A DNA stretch of 64,000 nucleotides from Catenulispora acidiphila DSM 44928 (GCF_000024025.1 NC_013131.1:4278001-4342000), one strand, 5' to 3'. Numbered from the stretch's first letter, positions 17,257 through 26,736 are shown. Program-made: numbers and translations. The notes: generated from the letters alone by a model not told the origin.

Positions 17257-17967
17257 CTACTCGGCCGGCACCCGGATGCCGCCGAAGACCACGGTGCGGC
17301 GCAGCCGGAATCCGAGCGCCTCGTACAGGCGGATCGCGGCGGTGTTGTCGGCTGCGGCGTGCAGGAACGGGATCTCGCCGCGGGAGCGGATGTCGTGCGC
17401 GACGGCGAGCACCAGCCGGGCGGCCAGCCCGCGGCCGCGGAAGTCGGCGTGCGTGCACACGGCGCTGATCTCGGCGTGGCCCGGCGGGTGCAGCCGCGTG
17501 CCGGCCATCGCGACCAGCCGGCCTTCCTGGCGGATCCCCAGGTAGGTGCCCATCTCGATGGTGCGGGACCGGAACGGCCCGGGCTTGGCGTGCTCGACCA
17601 GGGCGGTCATCTCCGGGACGTCGGCGGCCGTGAGCCGGACCGCCTCCGGATCGGAGGCGGCGGCGATGCCGTCGTCGACCAGCTGCACGCCGGGCAACGC
17701 CATCACGACCTCCCAGCCGGGCCTGTCCGGTACGGCGTCCGACGCGGCGGTCAGGATCCCGCCGGGACCGAGCAGCTTGGCCGCGTCCCGCCAGTCCGCC
17801 TCGGTGGGACGCGGCGGCAGCGAGGTGAAGAACGACATCTCCGGCGGATAGCGCAGCACGTCGCCGACGCGTTCGGCGAACTCCGCGTGCGGTCCGAGCA
17901 GCGCGTGGCGGGCGGGATCGTCCAGGACGTGAGACAGATCTGACGGATCAGGGGCTTGCTTCGTCAT
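17257..17967 (-). CDS. GNAT N-acetyltransferase (FR47-like)
   Basis: This 236-residue acetyltransferase has a C-terminal GNAT/FR47-type core: ISAVCTHADFRGRGLAARLV (acetyl-CoA pyrophosphate loop R-G-R-G) and NTAAIRLYEALGF. The ATG at 17967 is chosen because the longer frame crosses the divergent promoter. It is transcribed away from the amino-acid permease gene. In Bacillus, the ytmI acetyltransferase, cystine-type transporter and LLM monooxygenases work together to N-acetylate and break S-alkyl- or S-succinyl-cysteine. A like role is proposed here from the same set of families. Direct substrate evidence is absent. Confidence 0.85.
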   Translation of the reverse strand: MTKQAPDPSDLSHVLDDPARHALLGPHAEFAERVGDVLRYPPEMSFFTSLPPRPTEADWRDAAKLLGPGGILTAASDAVPDRPGWEVVMALPGVQLVDDGIAAASDPEAVRLTAADVPEMTALVEHAKPGPFRSRTIEMGTYLGIRQEGRLVAMAGTRLHPPGHAEISAVCTHADFRGRGLAARLVLAVAHDIRSRGEIPFLHAAADNTAAIRLYEALGFRLRRTVVFGGIRVPAE

Positions 17968-17983
17968 GATGGCAAGGTACACA

Positions 17984-18002
17984 ATCCCCATAGTCCGAAT
18001 AG
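17984..18002 (+). promoter_or_regulatory. ATCCCCATA-N6-ATAG element in the divergent promoter
   Basis: This is the second copy of the element, 54 bases before the leader ATG at 18057, in the intergenic region between the GNAT gene and the transporter operon. Read as the reverse complement it gives CTAT-N6-TATGGGGAT. The nine-base block TATGGGGAT is identical to the copy at 17167-17175. Confidence 0.5.
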
Positions 18003-18056
18003 ACATTGTCCACCGGGGAGATCGGCTACCGTGACGGCGACAGCGAGGTGATCCGC

Positions 18057-18155
18057 ATGCGGGCAATGTACTCCCAGCTCCGGGTCCTGCGGCGCCACGT
18101 CGACCTGCTCCGGGTGAGCAGCGCGCTGTGTCCGGGCGCGTCCCAGGCCGTCTGA
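18057..18155 (+). CDS. Putative Cys leader peptide in front of the amino-acid transporter operon
   Basis: This is a 32-residue frame whose core reads RRHVDLLRVSSALC at residues 12-25, followed by a seven-residue tail. It belongs to the same family as the leader at 17024 and has the same length. It lies 111 bp before the permease start, between the shared upstream element and the structural genes. It has one Cys codon near the end. The family is seen upstream of sulfur-assimilation genes in actinomycetes; regulation by cysteine supply is inferred. The frame also has an ATG four codons in. Confidence 0.8.
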   Translation: MRAMYSQLRVLRRHVDLLRVSSALCPGASQAV

Positions 18156-18266
18156 GACTGACCGCGAGCACTCGCACAGCCCTCCTTCTCCCGCCTTCTG
18201 CGACGGCGCGCCCCCTGCGACGCGGCGTGTTTCGGTGCACCCCGACACCAGCGAAAGCACACAGCC

Positions 18267-19316
18267 ATGACCTCCGAAGTCTCGGCCGAGATCCCCGCGG
18301 GGATCTCAGCTCCCGCGCCATCGGCGGCCGTCGAACGGGACGCCGCCGCCGTATCCGGACCCGACCACCCATCCACCGACGAGCAGCTTCTGTCCGCCAA
18401 GCTCGTCCCGCTGCGCCGCCCCGGTCAGTGGATCTCGGCGGCCGTCCTGCTCGTGCTGCTGGCGATGCTGGTCAACACTCTGCTGACCAACCGGCGCTTC
18501 CAGTGGGACGTGGTCGGCCACTATCTCTTCCAGGCCTCGATCCTGCACGGCCTGGAGCTCACGCTCTGGCTCACCGCCGCCGTGCTGGCCGCCGGCTACC
18601 TGATCGGGACCGGCGTCGCGGCGATGCGGCTGTCGCCGAACCCGATCCTGAAGTCGCTGAGCTTCGGCTTCGTGTGGCTGATCCGCTCCCTGCCACTGCT
18701 GGTACAGCTGCTCTTCTGGTATGAGATCGCCTCCCTGTATCCGAGGCTGTCGTTCGGGATCCCGTTCGGGCCGGAGTTCGCCGGCGTCAAGACCGCGCAC
18801 CTGTTCAACGGGGTCTTCGCCGCGTTCATCGCGCTGACGCTCGACGTCGCGGCCTTCTCCTCGGAGCTCATCCGAGGAGGCATCCTGGCGGTGCCGTCCG
18901 GACAGGTCGAGGCCGCGCAGGCGCTCGGGCTGGGCAAGGGGCGGATCTTCCGCAGGATCGTGCTGCCGCAGGCGATGCCGTCGATCATCCCGGCGTCCGG
19001 GAACCTGCTGATCGGGATGCTCAAGGCGACGTCGGTGATCAGCGTCATCGCCGTACAGGACCTGCTGTACTCCACGCAGCTCATCTACAACGAGAACTTC
19101 CAGGTCATCCCGCTGCTGCTGGTCGCGACGCTGTGGTACATCGCGCTCACGACGGTCCTGTCCATCGGCCAGTACTTCGTCGAGCGGCACTACGCCCGCG
19201 GCACCGACCGGCGCGGCGACACCGGGTTCCCCGGGTTCCGGCAGGCGTTCACCGCGAATCTCCCGCTGTTCGGCAGAGCCGGACGGCCGGCTCGCGCGAA
19301 GGCGGCAACGCCGTGA
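18267..19316 (+). CDS. Polar amino-acid (cystine-type) ABC transporter permease
   Basis: This is an inner-membrane permease of the His/Glu/Gln/cystine family, 349 residues. An N-terminal extension of about 65 residues precedes the membrane part. Family marks are the TM region ending [18 protein letters not shown], the [27 protein letters not shown] coupling loop and [14 protein letters not shown]. The stop overlaps the ATPase start (GTGA). No substrate-binding gene is adjacent, so it must be supplied from elsewhere. The neighbours (GNAT, LLM enzymes, Cys leader) favour cystine or S-substituted cysteine as cargo. Confidence 0.88.
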   Translation: MTSEVSAEIPAGISAPAPSAAVERDAAAVSGPDHPSTDEQLLSAKLVPLRRPGQWISAAVLLVLLAMLVNTLLTNRRFQWDVVGHYLFQASILHGLELTLWLTAAVLAAGYLIGTGVAAMRLSPNPILKSLSFGFVWLIRSLPLLVQLLFWYEIASLYPRLSFGIPFGPEFAGVKTAHLFNGVFAAFIALTLDVAAFSSELIRGGILAVPSGQVEAAQALGLGKGRIFRRIVLPQAMPSIIPASGNLLIGMLKATSVISVIAVQDLLYSTQLIYNENFQVIPLLLVATLWYIALTTVLSIGQYFVERHYARGTDRRGDTGFPGFRQAFTANLPLFGRAGRPARAKAATP

Positions 19317-20083
19317 CCGGGACACCGTTGGTCCGCATCAGAGGCCTGAAGAAGAGCTTCGGCGCGCACCGCGTCCTGGACGGGATCGACCTCGACGTCC
19401 GCGAGGGCGAGGTGACCGTGCTGCTCGGGCCCTCCGGCTCCGGCAAGTCGACCCTGCTGCGGTGCGTCAACCACCTGGAGCGGCCGGACGCGGGCTTCGT
19501 CGAGATCGGCGGCGACATCATCGGCTACCGCCACGACGGCGGCGGCAAGCTGCACGAACTGCACGGCAAAACCGTCACCCGGCAGCGAGCACAGGTCGGC
19601 ATGGTCTTCCAGCAGTTCAACCTGTTCCCGCACCTGACCGTCCTGGAGAACCTCATCGAGGCTCCGGTCTCCGTGCGGGGACTCGCCAAGGCCGACGCCG
19701 TGAACCGGGCTGTCGACCTCCTGGCCCGGGTAGGCCTGGCCGGCCGCGAGGGCTCCTACCCGCGCCACCTGTCCGGCGGCCAGCAGCAGCGAGTGGCGAT
19801 CGCCCGGGCACTGGCGATGGAACCACGAGTCCTGCTATTCGACGAGCCGACCTCAGCCCTGGACCCGGAACTCGTCGGCGAGGTCCTCGCCGTCATCCGA
19901 GACCTCGCGCACAGCGGCATGACAATGATCGTCGTCACCCACGAAATCGGCTTCGCCCGCGAAGTCGCCGACACCGCAGTTTTCCTGGACGGCGGCCGGA
20001 TCGTCGAGTCCGGCGCACCCGCCGCCGTCCTTGACCATCCCACCCACGACCGAGCCCGGGCCTTCCTGTCCGCGGTCCTGTGA
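19313..20083 (+). CDS. Polar amino-acid (cystine-type) ABC transporter ATP-binding protein
   Basis: This is a 256-residue ATPase of the GlnQ/HisP/TcyN family. Walker A is GPSGSGKST, the Q-loop is [10 protein letters not shown], the signature is LSGGQQQR, Walker B is [14 protein letters not shown], and the switch His is in VVTHEIGFA. It has the full family length. The GTG start overlaps the permease stop. It is the last gene of the transporter operon. The longer frame that begins upstream is antisense-like sequence within the permease gene and is not used. Confidence 0.9.
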   Translation: MTGTPLVRIRGLKKSFGAHRVLDGIDLDVREGEVTVLLGPSGSGKSTLLRCVNHLERPDAGFVEIGGDIIGYRHDGGGKLHELHGKTVTRQRAQVGMVFQQFNLFPHLTVLENLIEAPVSVRGLAKADAVNRAVDLLARVGLAGREGSYPRHLSGGQQQRVAIARALAMEPRVLLFDEPTSALDPELVGEVLAVIRDLAHSGMTMIVVTHEIGFAREVADTAVFLDGGRIVESGAPAAVLDHPTHDRARAFLSAVL

Positions 20084-20282
20084 ACCGGACCTCGCCGTGA
20101 CCGACGTGGCTGTTTCGTTGCGAGAGCCCAGATAATGCGCGCAAAAGCGCCGATCCGCCATGACACTTCCGATTCCGGTCCCTAGATTCCCCAGTGACCA
20201 GCGCCCGCATATTCATCCTGACCCACGAGCAGGTATGCGGGCGCGGTCGAATCGATGTCGGGCCACACCTCGGAGGTAGTCG

Positions 20283-20795
20283 ATGAACAGACCGACCGGA
20301 CGACGCATCGCAGGCGTCCTGGCCACCTCGGCCGCTCTCGTCGGCGGGACGCTGCTGGGTACAACTCCGGCGCATGCCGCCTGGGGGACCACATATCCGG
20401 TGTCCGTCCAGGTCACTTACTACAACTCGACAGGCGGGGCGACCCAGATCGGCCGGGCCGACGGCTGGGTGCAGTTCGACGACGGCGGCAACACCTTCCG
20501 CTACTCGTTCAACGTGTGCCGCCAGTCCTCGTACACCTGGCCCCGCCTGCAGGTCGCGGTCGACGCGGGATACGCCGGCCCGACCTGGACCGAGGTCTTC
20601 CTCGAGAACTACAGCTTCCCCAACGGGAACCCCACGACGCCGACCGCGCCGTGCTACGGCGACACCGACGTGGTGTCCGGCCAGGACACATATACCAACC
20701 CGTGGAACGTCGAGTTCGTCGTGACCGGCGACTACTACGGCGCCTCCGGGCACGGGTACAAAAGCTCCAACTACACCGTCGGCGACCCGTACTGA
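20283..20795 (+). CDS. Small secreted protein of unknown function
   Basis: This is a 170-residue protein with a classic signal peptide (basic start, hydrophobic core, cleavage after TPAHA near residue 32). The mature part of about 138 residues is rich in Tyr, Thr, Gly and Asn, has two cysteines (CRQ and PCYG) that could form one disulfide, and looks like a small beta-rich exported protein. The ribosome-binding site GGAGG lies 8 bases before the ATG. I do not recognise the family. It is alone, between the transporter operon and a degenerate region. Confidence 0.75.
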   Translation: MNRPTGRRIAGVLATSAALVGGTLLGTTPAHAAWGTTYPVSVQVTYYNSTGGATQIGRADGWVQFDDGGNTFRYSFNVCRQSSYTWPRLQVAVDAGYAGPTWTEVFLENYSFPNGNPTTPTAPCYGDTDVVSGQDTYTNPWNVEFVVTGDYYGASGHGYKSSNYTVGDPY

Positions 20796-20828
20796 TCCCG
20801 GCCCGACTGTGACCGCGTTCGCGATGCG

Positions 20829-21221
20829 TCAAGGGCCGATCGGCAGCCACCGCACCGGCGATGCCCGGCGAATGTGGACGAGCACATCGAATGCGGCGGT
20901 GAGGGAGGTCACGGCCATGTGTTCAGCGGCGTCACGAGATGGATCGTAGACGCCGCTGATGACGCGGATCTTTGCCGCGTCGTCCCAGCGGCCGACCGGC
21001 GCGGCACGCAGGTCCAGCCAGTACGCCGGCCGGTCCGCCGCCTCGCCGAGCACGACGTCGATCAGGTCCGGAGCCGGATCCGGGACGACGGCGACGCCAA
21101 GATCCCCGTGATGGAAGCCGATGGCTACGGAGGCGTAGCGTGTGCCGAATCGGCTTCGCAGCAGGCTGCCGACGGTGGCTTGCGGACCGCGCTCGGCCCG
21201 TACGTTCCCAGTAATCGACAA
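20829..21221 (-). pseudogene. Truncated erythromycin-esterase-like gene (C-terminal fragment)
   Basis: A 130-codon frame ends with the pattern RFGTRYASVAIGF, then YWLDLR and FDVLVHIRRASPVRWLP, which resembles the C-terminal third of erythromycin-esterase-family proteins (usually 400 or more residues). The catalytic N-terminal region is absent. Further short frames upstream in other phases suggest frameshift and loss. The family call is from pattern recall and is moderate. Confidence 0.5.
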
Positions 21222-21448
21222 TCACGTCGGCCCACACGTCCGCCTCGCCCGCGTAGCTGCCGCGTCCGGCGACGCTGCGCCGGAACCTTCTTGTACGGAT
21301 ATAAGCGCGCTTGAAAATCCTCCGCGGTGCGCGGCGACGATCCAGAGCCCCGATGGGCCAGGTCCATCCGTCACGCAGGGGCGTTCACGCTGGCGGCCGT
21401 CATCGGCAGCTAAAGTCGCGCCGCCGGCAAGTCCCCGGCCGACAGCCG

Positions 21449-21600
21449 GACGACACGGTGTTCACCGCCGCCGGGATCGACGTGATCCGCACCGGTGTCC
21501 GGGCACCCCGCCAAAACGCGGGATGTGGAACATCTGCTGCGGCTGCTGCGTGAATACGAGGACCACTACAACGGGCACCGCCCGCACCCGCTCCGAACGG
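21449..21600 (+). pseudogene. Remnant of an integrase-type (IS3/IS481-like) transposase
   Basis: Two pieces in different frames match the DDE integrase core: FTAAGIDVIRTGVRAPRQNA, then LLREYEDHYNGHRPH. In intact actinobacterial transposases about 30-40 residues lie between them; here they are deleted and the frame is shifted. No terminal repeats or intact gene are seen. It marks an old insertion. Confidence 0.65.
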
Positions 21601-22029
21601 CTTGCTCCCAGCAGCGCGATCCGGCTCCGCTCACGCCCGGTTCACGCTCCCATTCGCAGGCGGTAGCGGCATTCTGTGAACCAATGCCCTTCATAACGAG
21701 CGGCGGCAAGGCCGCCTCATCGTCGGGCCGCCGCCAAGCACGTCGCGCTCACTCATCTCATCGGCCCGCGCGAGCGACCGAATGACAGCGTCAGGGCGCT
21801 GATCGCCGGCGACGTGGGCAGCAGCGTCGCCCTCGGCCCGTGATCGATCCGGCCGGAGCCGGAATTCTCAGAAGATCGCGATAGTCATCCGACCATTGGC
21901 GTTTTCAAGGCGCCGCTCTTTGGTCTATTCCACTGTGAATCGCACACGCTCTGGAGTGCGGTTGTCAAAACATCGGAGCTCTGTGAAACTTGGCGGCCAT
22001 GCACCGCCTGCTAAGGAGAGGACAGCATT

Positions 22030-24861
22030 ATGAGCACTGCGTCACTCCCCGGTGATTCGTCCGGGCCCGGGTCGGGGGTGGATCGCCGCTCGCTGCTGAA
22101 GCTCGGCGGGGTGCTCGGCGCCTCCCTCGCGATCAGCGGGCTGCCGGTCTTCACCTCGAAGGCGCGGGCCGTGACCCGGCCCGGCGCGCTGAGGCTGGTC
22201 CCGCCGGCCACCGCCACCCGGCTCTGGTACACCTCGCCGGGCAGCGCGGCGAACATCATGCAGGAGGGACTGGCGGTCGGGAACGGGCGGCTTGGGGCGA
22301 TGGTGACCGGCGACCCGGCGTCGGACGCGCTTTACCTGACCGACATCACGCTGTGGACCGGGGGCGCCAACGCCAGCCTCGGCAGCGACGGCCAGTTTCC
22401 GTACGGCGTTGACAACTTCGGTTCGTACCAGTCGCTGGCCCAGGCGCACGTCTCCGTCCCGGCGCACGCGCTGTCGGCCGTCTCCGGCTATCAGCGGGTG
22501 CTGGACCTCAGCAACGGGTATGTGTCAGCGTCCTACCAGTACAACGGCGTCACGTACACGCGTGAGGTCTACTCCAGCAACCCGGACGACGTGCTCATCG
22601 TGCGGCTCAAGCAGAGCGGCGGCGGCAGCTACACCGGCAGCGTCTCGCTCAGCGGCACGCACGGCGAGACCACCAGCGCCGATCCGGCAGGTCTCACCGC
22701 CTCGTTCAGCGGCACGCTCGCCAACGGCCTGAAGTACGCGTGCGCGGTCGCGGTGACCGCCACCGGCGGCCGGGTCGCGGTCTCCGGCAGCAGTGTCACC
22801 TTCACGTCGTGCAGCGAGGTGATCCTCGTGTTCTCCGGCGGGACGAACTACAAGCCGGACCGCACTGTCGGCTACAAGGACAGCACCCTGATCCCGCTGT
22901 CCGTCGCCGTCGCCAAGGCCCACGCCGTCGCCGGCGTCAGCGGCGACTCGCTGCTGGCCACCCATGTCGCGGACTACCAGGCGCTGTACAACGCCACGAC
23001 CGTGAACCTCGGTACCTCCAGCACCGCGCAGCGCGCCATGGACACCCCCTCTCGGCTCACGGCGCGCGCTGCGTCCGGTGCGGCGCCGGACCCGGAGCTG
23101 GAGGCGTCCTACCTGCAGTTCGGCCGGTACCTGGCCATCACCGGCTCACGGGGGTCGCTGCCGACGAACCTGCAGGGACTGTGGCTGGACAACAACAATC
23201 CGGCGTGGATGAGCGACTACCACACCGACATCAATGTCCAGATGAACTATTGGCTGCCCGACCGGGCCGGGCTGGGATCCTGTTTCGACGCGTTCGCGAA
23301 CTACTGCGTCGCGCAGCTGCCGGGGTGGACGGCCACGACCCAGAGCCTGTTCCAGAGCTCGACCAACGGGTTCCGGAACAGCAGCGGCAAGGTGGCCGGC
23401 TGGACCGTCGCGATCAGCACCAACACCTGGGGCGGCGGCGGATGGTGGTGGCACCCGGCCGGCAACGCCTGGCTGGCCAACGCCCTGTACAGCCACTACG
23501 AGTTCACGCTGGACGCCGGCTACCTGCAGCGGATCTACCCGCTGCTCAAGGGCGCCTGCCAGTTCTGGCAGGCCCGGCTCGTCACGGATCCCGGCACCGG
23601 CAAGCTGATCGACGACGCCGACTGGTCGCCCGAGCACGGGCCGACGAACGCCAAGGGCATCACCTACGCCCAAGAACTGGTGTGGCAGCTCTTCCAGAAC
23701 TACACCGCGGCGGCGGCGAAGCTGAACCAGGACGCCGCCTACGCCGCCACCATCGCCGGCCTCCAGGCGAACCTCTACCTGCCGCAGGTCAGCCCCACCA
23801 CCGGCTGGCTCGAGGAGTGGATGACGCCGGACAACCTCGACACCTCCGACCTCACCCACCGTCACCTGTCGCCGTTGGTCGGCCTGTTCCCCGGCGACCG
23901 CGTCACCGCCGACCAGAGCCCGGCGGCGCTGCTCACCGGCGTCACCAACCTGCTGACCGCGCGGGGCATGAACTCGTTCGGCTGGGGCATGGCCTGGCGC
24001 GCGCTGTGCTGGGCACGGCTGAAGAACGCGGGCATGGCCTATCAGGCGGTGACGACCGTGCTGCGGCCCTCGGTGAACTTCAGCAACGGGGCGGCGATCA
24101 ACCTCTTCGACATGTACAGCTTCGGCAGCAGCTCGGTGTTCCAGATCGACGCCAACTTCGGCACCCCCAGCGCGATGATCGAGATGCTGGTCTACCACCG
24201 CCCGGGCCTGGTGGAGCTGCTCCCCGCGCTCCCGGACGCCTGGTCGGTCGCCGGCAGCGTCACCGGCGTCCCGGTCCGCGGCGCGATGGCGCTGGACATG
24301 GCATGGTCCGGCGGGCAGGTGACCACGGCGACCCTGCACGGCACGCCCGGCGCCGGCACCACCGTGAAGTTCGGCGCCTGGTCGCAGGCGGTGACCATCG
24401 GCAGCGGCGGCACCGTCACGGTCGTCCCGCCTCCGCGCGCGACGGTCTTCAACCTGGTCAATCGCCGCAGCGGCAAGGCGATCGACGTTCCCGGATCGTC
24501 GACGACCGCCGGCACCGCCCTGATCCAGTACACGCTGCACAATTCGCCGAACCAGCAGTGGAAGTTCGCCCCGGCCGCGACCGGCTACACGGTCACGAAC
24601 ATCAACTCCGGCATGGTCGCCGACGTCAACGGCGGAAGCACCGCCGATGGCACCGCCATCGTCCAGTGGCCCGCCAACTCGGGCACGAACCAGGAGTGGA
24701 CGCTCGCCGACGCTGGCAACGGCTACGTCAAGCTGGTGTGCGTCCGCAGCGGCAAGGTGCTGGGGGTCAGCCAGGACTCGACGTCGGACCTGGCCGGCAT
24801 CACCCAGCAGACCGACACCGGCGACATCAGCCAGCACTGGCAGCGCATCGCAGTGCGCTGA
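22030..24861 (+). CDS. GH95 alpha-L-fucosidase-like enzyme with C-terminal ricin-type lectin domain
   Basis: This is a 943-residue exported glycosidase. A twin-arginine signal (DRRSLLKLGG) starts it. The GH95 body follows: N-terminal beta domain from about residue 55 (LWYTSPGSAANIMQEGLAVGNGRLGAM), then an (alpha/alpha)6 barrel. Expected catalytic motifs are present: INVQMNYW (paired Asn), DWSPEHG (acid Glu) and QIDANFG (Asp). Residues about 805-943 form a beta-trefoil CBM13/ricin B domain with QxW-type repeats (NQQWKF, NQEWTL, QHWQRI). GH95 enzymes hydrolyse alpha-1,2-L-fucosyl or L-galactosyl links, for example of xyloglucan or glycoconjugates. The AAGGAG site is 11 bases before the ATG. It stands alone as a transcription unit. 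Confidence 0.9.
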   Translation: MSTASLPGDSSGPGSGVDRRSLLKLGGVLGASLAISGLPVFTSKARAVTRPGALRLVPPATATRLWYTSPGSAANIMQEGLAVGNGRLGAMVTGDPASDALYLTDITLWTGGANASLGSDGQFPYGVDNFGSYQSLAQAHVSVPAHALSAVSGYQRVLDLSNGYVSASYQYNGVTYTREVYSSNPDDVLIVRLKQSGGGSYTGSVSLSGTHGETTSADPAGLTASFSGTLANGLKYACAVAVTATGGRVAVSGSSVTFTSCSEVILVFSGGTNYKPDRTVGYKDSTLIPLSVAVAKAHAVAGVSGDSLLATHVADYQALYNATTVNLGTSSTAQRAMDTPSRLTARAASGAAPDPELEASYLQFGRYLAITGSRGSLPTNLQGLWLDNNNPAWMSDYHTDINVQMNYWLPDRAGLGSCFDAFANYCVAQLPGWTATTQSLFQSSTNGFRNSSGKVAGWTVAISTNTWGGGGWWWHPAGNAWLANALYSHYEFTLDAGYLQRIYPLLKGACQFWQARLVTDPGTGKLIDDADWSPEHGPTNAKGITYAQELVWQLFQNYTAAAAKLNQDAAYAATIAGLQANLYLPQVSPTTGWLEEWMTPDNLDTSDLTHRHLSPLVGLFPGDRVTADQSPAALLTGVTNLLTARGMNSFGWGMAWRALCWARLKNAGMAYQAVTTVLRPSVNFSNGAAINLFDMYSFGSSSVFQIDANFGTPSAMIEMLVYHRPGLVELLPALPDAWSVAGSVTGVPVRGAMALDMAWSGGQVTTATLHGTPGAGTTVKFGAWSQAVTIGSGGTVTVVPPPRATVFNLVNRRSGKAIDVPGSSTTAGTALIQYTLHNSPNQQWKFAPAATGYTVTNINSGMVADVNGGSTADGTAIVQWPANSGTNQEWTLADAGNGYVKLVCVRSGKVLGVSQDSTSDLAGITQQTDTGDISQHWQRIAVR

Positions 24862-25238
24862 TTTCGATACCGCGGCGCGCACGGACCGGCGGCGAGGAAC
24901 TCCTCGAGGTGTTGGGCGGCCTCCCCGGCGTGGGTAGCGGCGGCAACGTCGCCCCAAGGTCAGTCCTTGCCGTGAAGCTGTGTGCTTCCGTCAAGAAGCC
25001 ACGATCACGAGATCGACCAGGTCCAGGTCCGGGCCGCATGAGTGCCCAAGCTCGCCGGGAGGGTCGGTTTCGCGTGTTCGACTGTGGCCCGGTCACGCAC
25101 CGACTGGAGCGTGACCGGGTCCAGTTCCTACGCCGACCACACTGGGCGGTTACTCGCCGTCGACACCGGCAGCGACTCCGCCGGAGATGTGAGCATGGTC
25201 GACAAATCCAATCCCTCAAGACTTCCAAACGCCGGCGG
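24862..25238. other. Gene-free gap between convergent glycosidase genes
   Basis: This 377-bp stretch lies between the 3' ends of the GH95 and GH5 genes. I see no recognisable gene, strong stem-loop or repeat in it. Confidence 0.4.
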
Positions 25239-26732
25239 TCAGCTCGCGGATACCAGAGTCCACTGCTGGTTGGTGCTGGTACTGCCGGCGTATTGGCCGA
25301 GGTCGGAGCCGTTGGAGGTGCGGCCCATGCCGTCGAGGTACAAGCCCGTCGCGCGGTTCTGGAAGCGGGCGCTGCCGGCGGTGCTCACCTCGGTCCACTG
25401 CTGGTTGTTGCTGGTGGAGCTGCTGTACTGACCGGCTGCTGAACCGTTGGTCGTGCGGCCCATGCCGTCGAGGAACAGGCCGGTGGCGCGGTTCTGGATA
25501 CGGACGTAACCCCCGCTGCTCACGATGGTCCACTCCTGGTTGGTGTCGCCTGTGACGCAGCTGGACTGGCTGGCATTGGTACCGACTGTGGTACTGCCCA
25601 GACCGTCGACGCACAGGCCGGTGGCCACGTCACGGATCTGGTCGTACGTCCCGCCGCCGCCACCGCCGTTGCCGATTCCCCACGCGTACTGCAGCCGGTC
25701 CAGCCCGGAGGCGTTCACCAGCGTCAGCGCGATCGACGCACCGGTACCGGTCTTACTGGTCAGGCTGTACCAGTCGCCGTCACGCAGCCCCGGCCAGTAC
25801 ACGCTGCCGACGCCGAGCTTGCGCAGCTCGCTGCTGACGCCCCGGACGTAGGCGTCGAAGAAGTTCCCGCCCGGCACGTCATAGTTGATCGTGTCGTAGT
25901 GGACGCCGTTCTTGCTGCCGGGACTCATCGGCGCGCCCCACTCGGTGGCGACAGTCCGGCTCGCATAGCTGCCGATCTCGTTCGCGATGCCGTTCGCCCA
26001 GTCGGACTCGTTCGTGGATGTTCCGGCAAAGAACGTGTAGTAGTGCACTGCGAGCAGCGTGTTCGCCAGCCGGCTGTCGCCGGCGACTCCCGCGATGTTC
26101 GTGGCGTCGCCCGTACCGTCGAGGATGACCTGACCGCGCGGGACGGCGGGATACCTGGTCAGCCAGGTGTTGTAGAAGTTGTTCAAGTCCGTGGAGCTGT
26201 AGCCGTAAGGCTCGTTGATGACCTCGAAGTACACGTTCGGGTTGCTCCCGTACGAGGCGACGACGGTGTCCCACATCTGGTTGAACGCCGCCGTGCTGGT
26301 GGGCTTCCCGCCGCTGTAGGCCCAGTAGGCGAGGATCACCTTGCCCTTGGTGAGCGCCGCGTCGATCGCGCCGGTGTAGGTGCTCCAGTAGGTCGAGACG
26401 GTCGGCTCGTTGATCGGCATCCGGACGGTGTTCGCGCCGGTGATCGTGTCGAGCTGGCCCACGACCTGGGCCGCGACCGTCGAGGCGGAGGCGTGGGTGT
26501 CGGAGGCGTTGAGGCCGGAGGGGTACAGGACGCCGTTGACGAAGTTGTCGCGCTGGTCGGCCCAGTTCACGCCTTTGAACTGGGAGGTGGAAGCGGCCGC
26601 GGCGGTGGCCGCGTGCGCCGGGATCTGCCCGGCCGCCACCAGACTCGTGGCGGCGAGCGCGCCCGCCGCGAGAATTCGGAGCTTGGCGGCCAGGCTTTTG
26701 CGATCTGGGTTGTGCTCGGACGACGATCTCAT
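25239..26732 (-). CDS. Secreted GH5-family glycoside hydrolase with ricin-type lectin domain
   Basis: This is a 497-residue secreted enzyme. A signal peptide of about 41 residues ends in PAHA. The GH5-like catalytic domain (about 50-340) begins FKGVNWADQRDNFV and has the acid/base Glu in VYFEVINEPYG and the nucleophile Glu in VATEWGAP. A Gly-rich linker leads to a CBM13 beta-trefoil (about 360-497) with three QxW repeats (NQEWTI, NQQWTE, NQQWTL). The substrate could be a beta-glucan or mannan. It is the last gene of the minus-strand transporter operon, four bases after the YesL-like gene, so the enzyme likely makes the oligosaccharide that the transporter takes up. Confidence 0.87.
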   Translation of the reverse strand: MRSSSEHNPDRKSLAAKLRILAAGALAATSLVAAGQIPAHAATAAAASTSQFKGVNWADQRDNFVNGVLYPSGLNASDTHASASTVAAQVVGQLDTITGANTVRMPINEPTVSTYWSTYTGAIDAALTKGKVILAYWAYSGGKPTSTAAFNQMWDTVVASYGSNPNVYFEVINEPYGYSSTDLNNFYNTWLTRYPAVPRGQVILDGTGDATNIAGVAGDSRLANTLLAVHYYTFFAGTSTNESDWANGIANEIGSYASRTVATEWGAPMSPGSKNGVHYDTINYDVPGGNFFDAYVRGVSSELRKLGVGSVYWPGLRDGDWYSLTSKTGTGASIALTLVNASGLDRLQYAWGIGNGGGGGGTYDQIRDVATGLCVDGLGSTTVGTNASQSSCVTGDTNQEWTIVSSGGYVRIQNRATGLFLDGMGRTTNGSAAGQYSSSTSNNQQWTEVSTAGSARFQNRATGLYLDGMGRTSNGSDLGQYAGSTSTNQQWTLVSAS

Positions 26733-26736
26733 CGGT

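Noticed and set aside
18128-18724. 198-codon frame overlapping the amino-acid permease start
   Set aside because: It is out of frame with the well-supported permease and has Arg-rich shadow composition.
22740-25442. Open frame of 900 codons on the plus strand
   Set aside because: It is a shifted reading of the GH95 gene, with Arg/Pro/Gly-rich content and no domain motifs.
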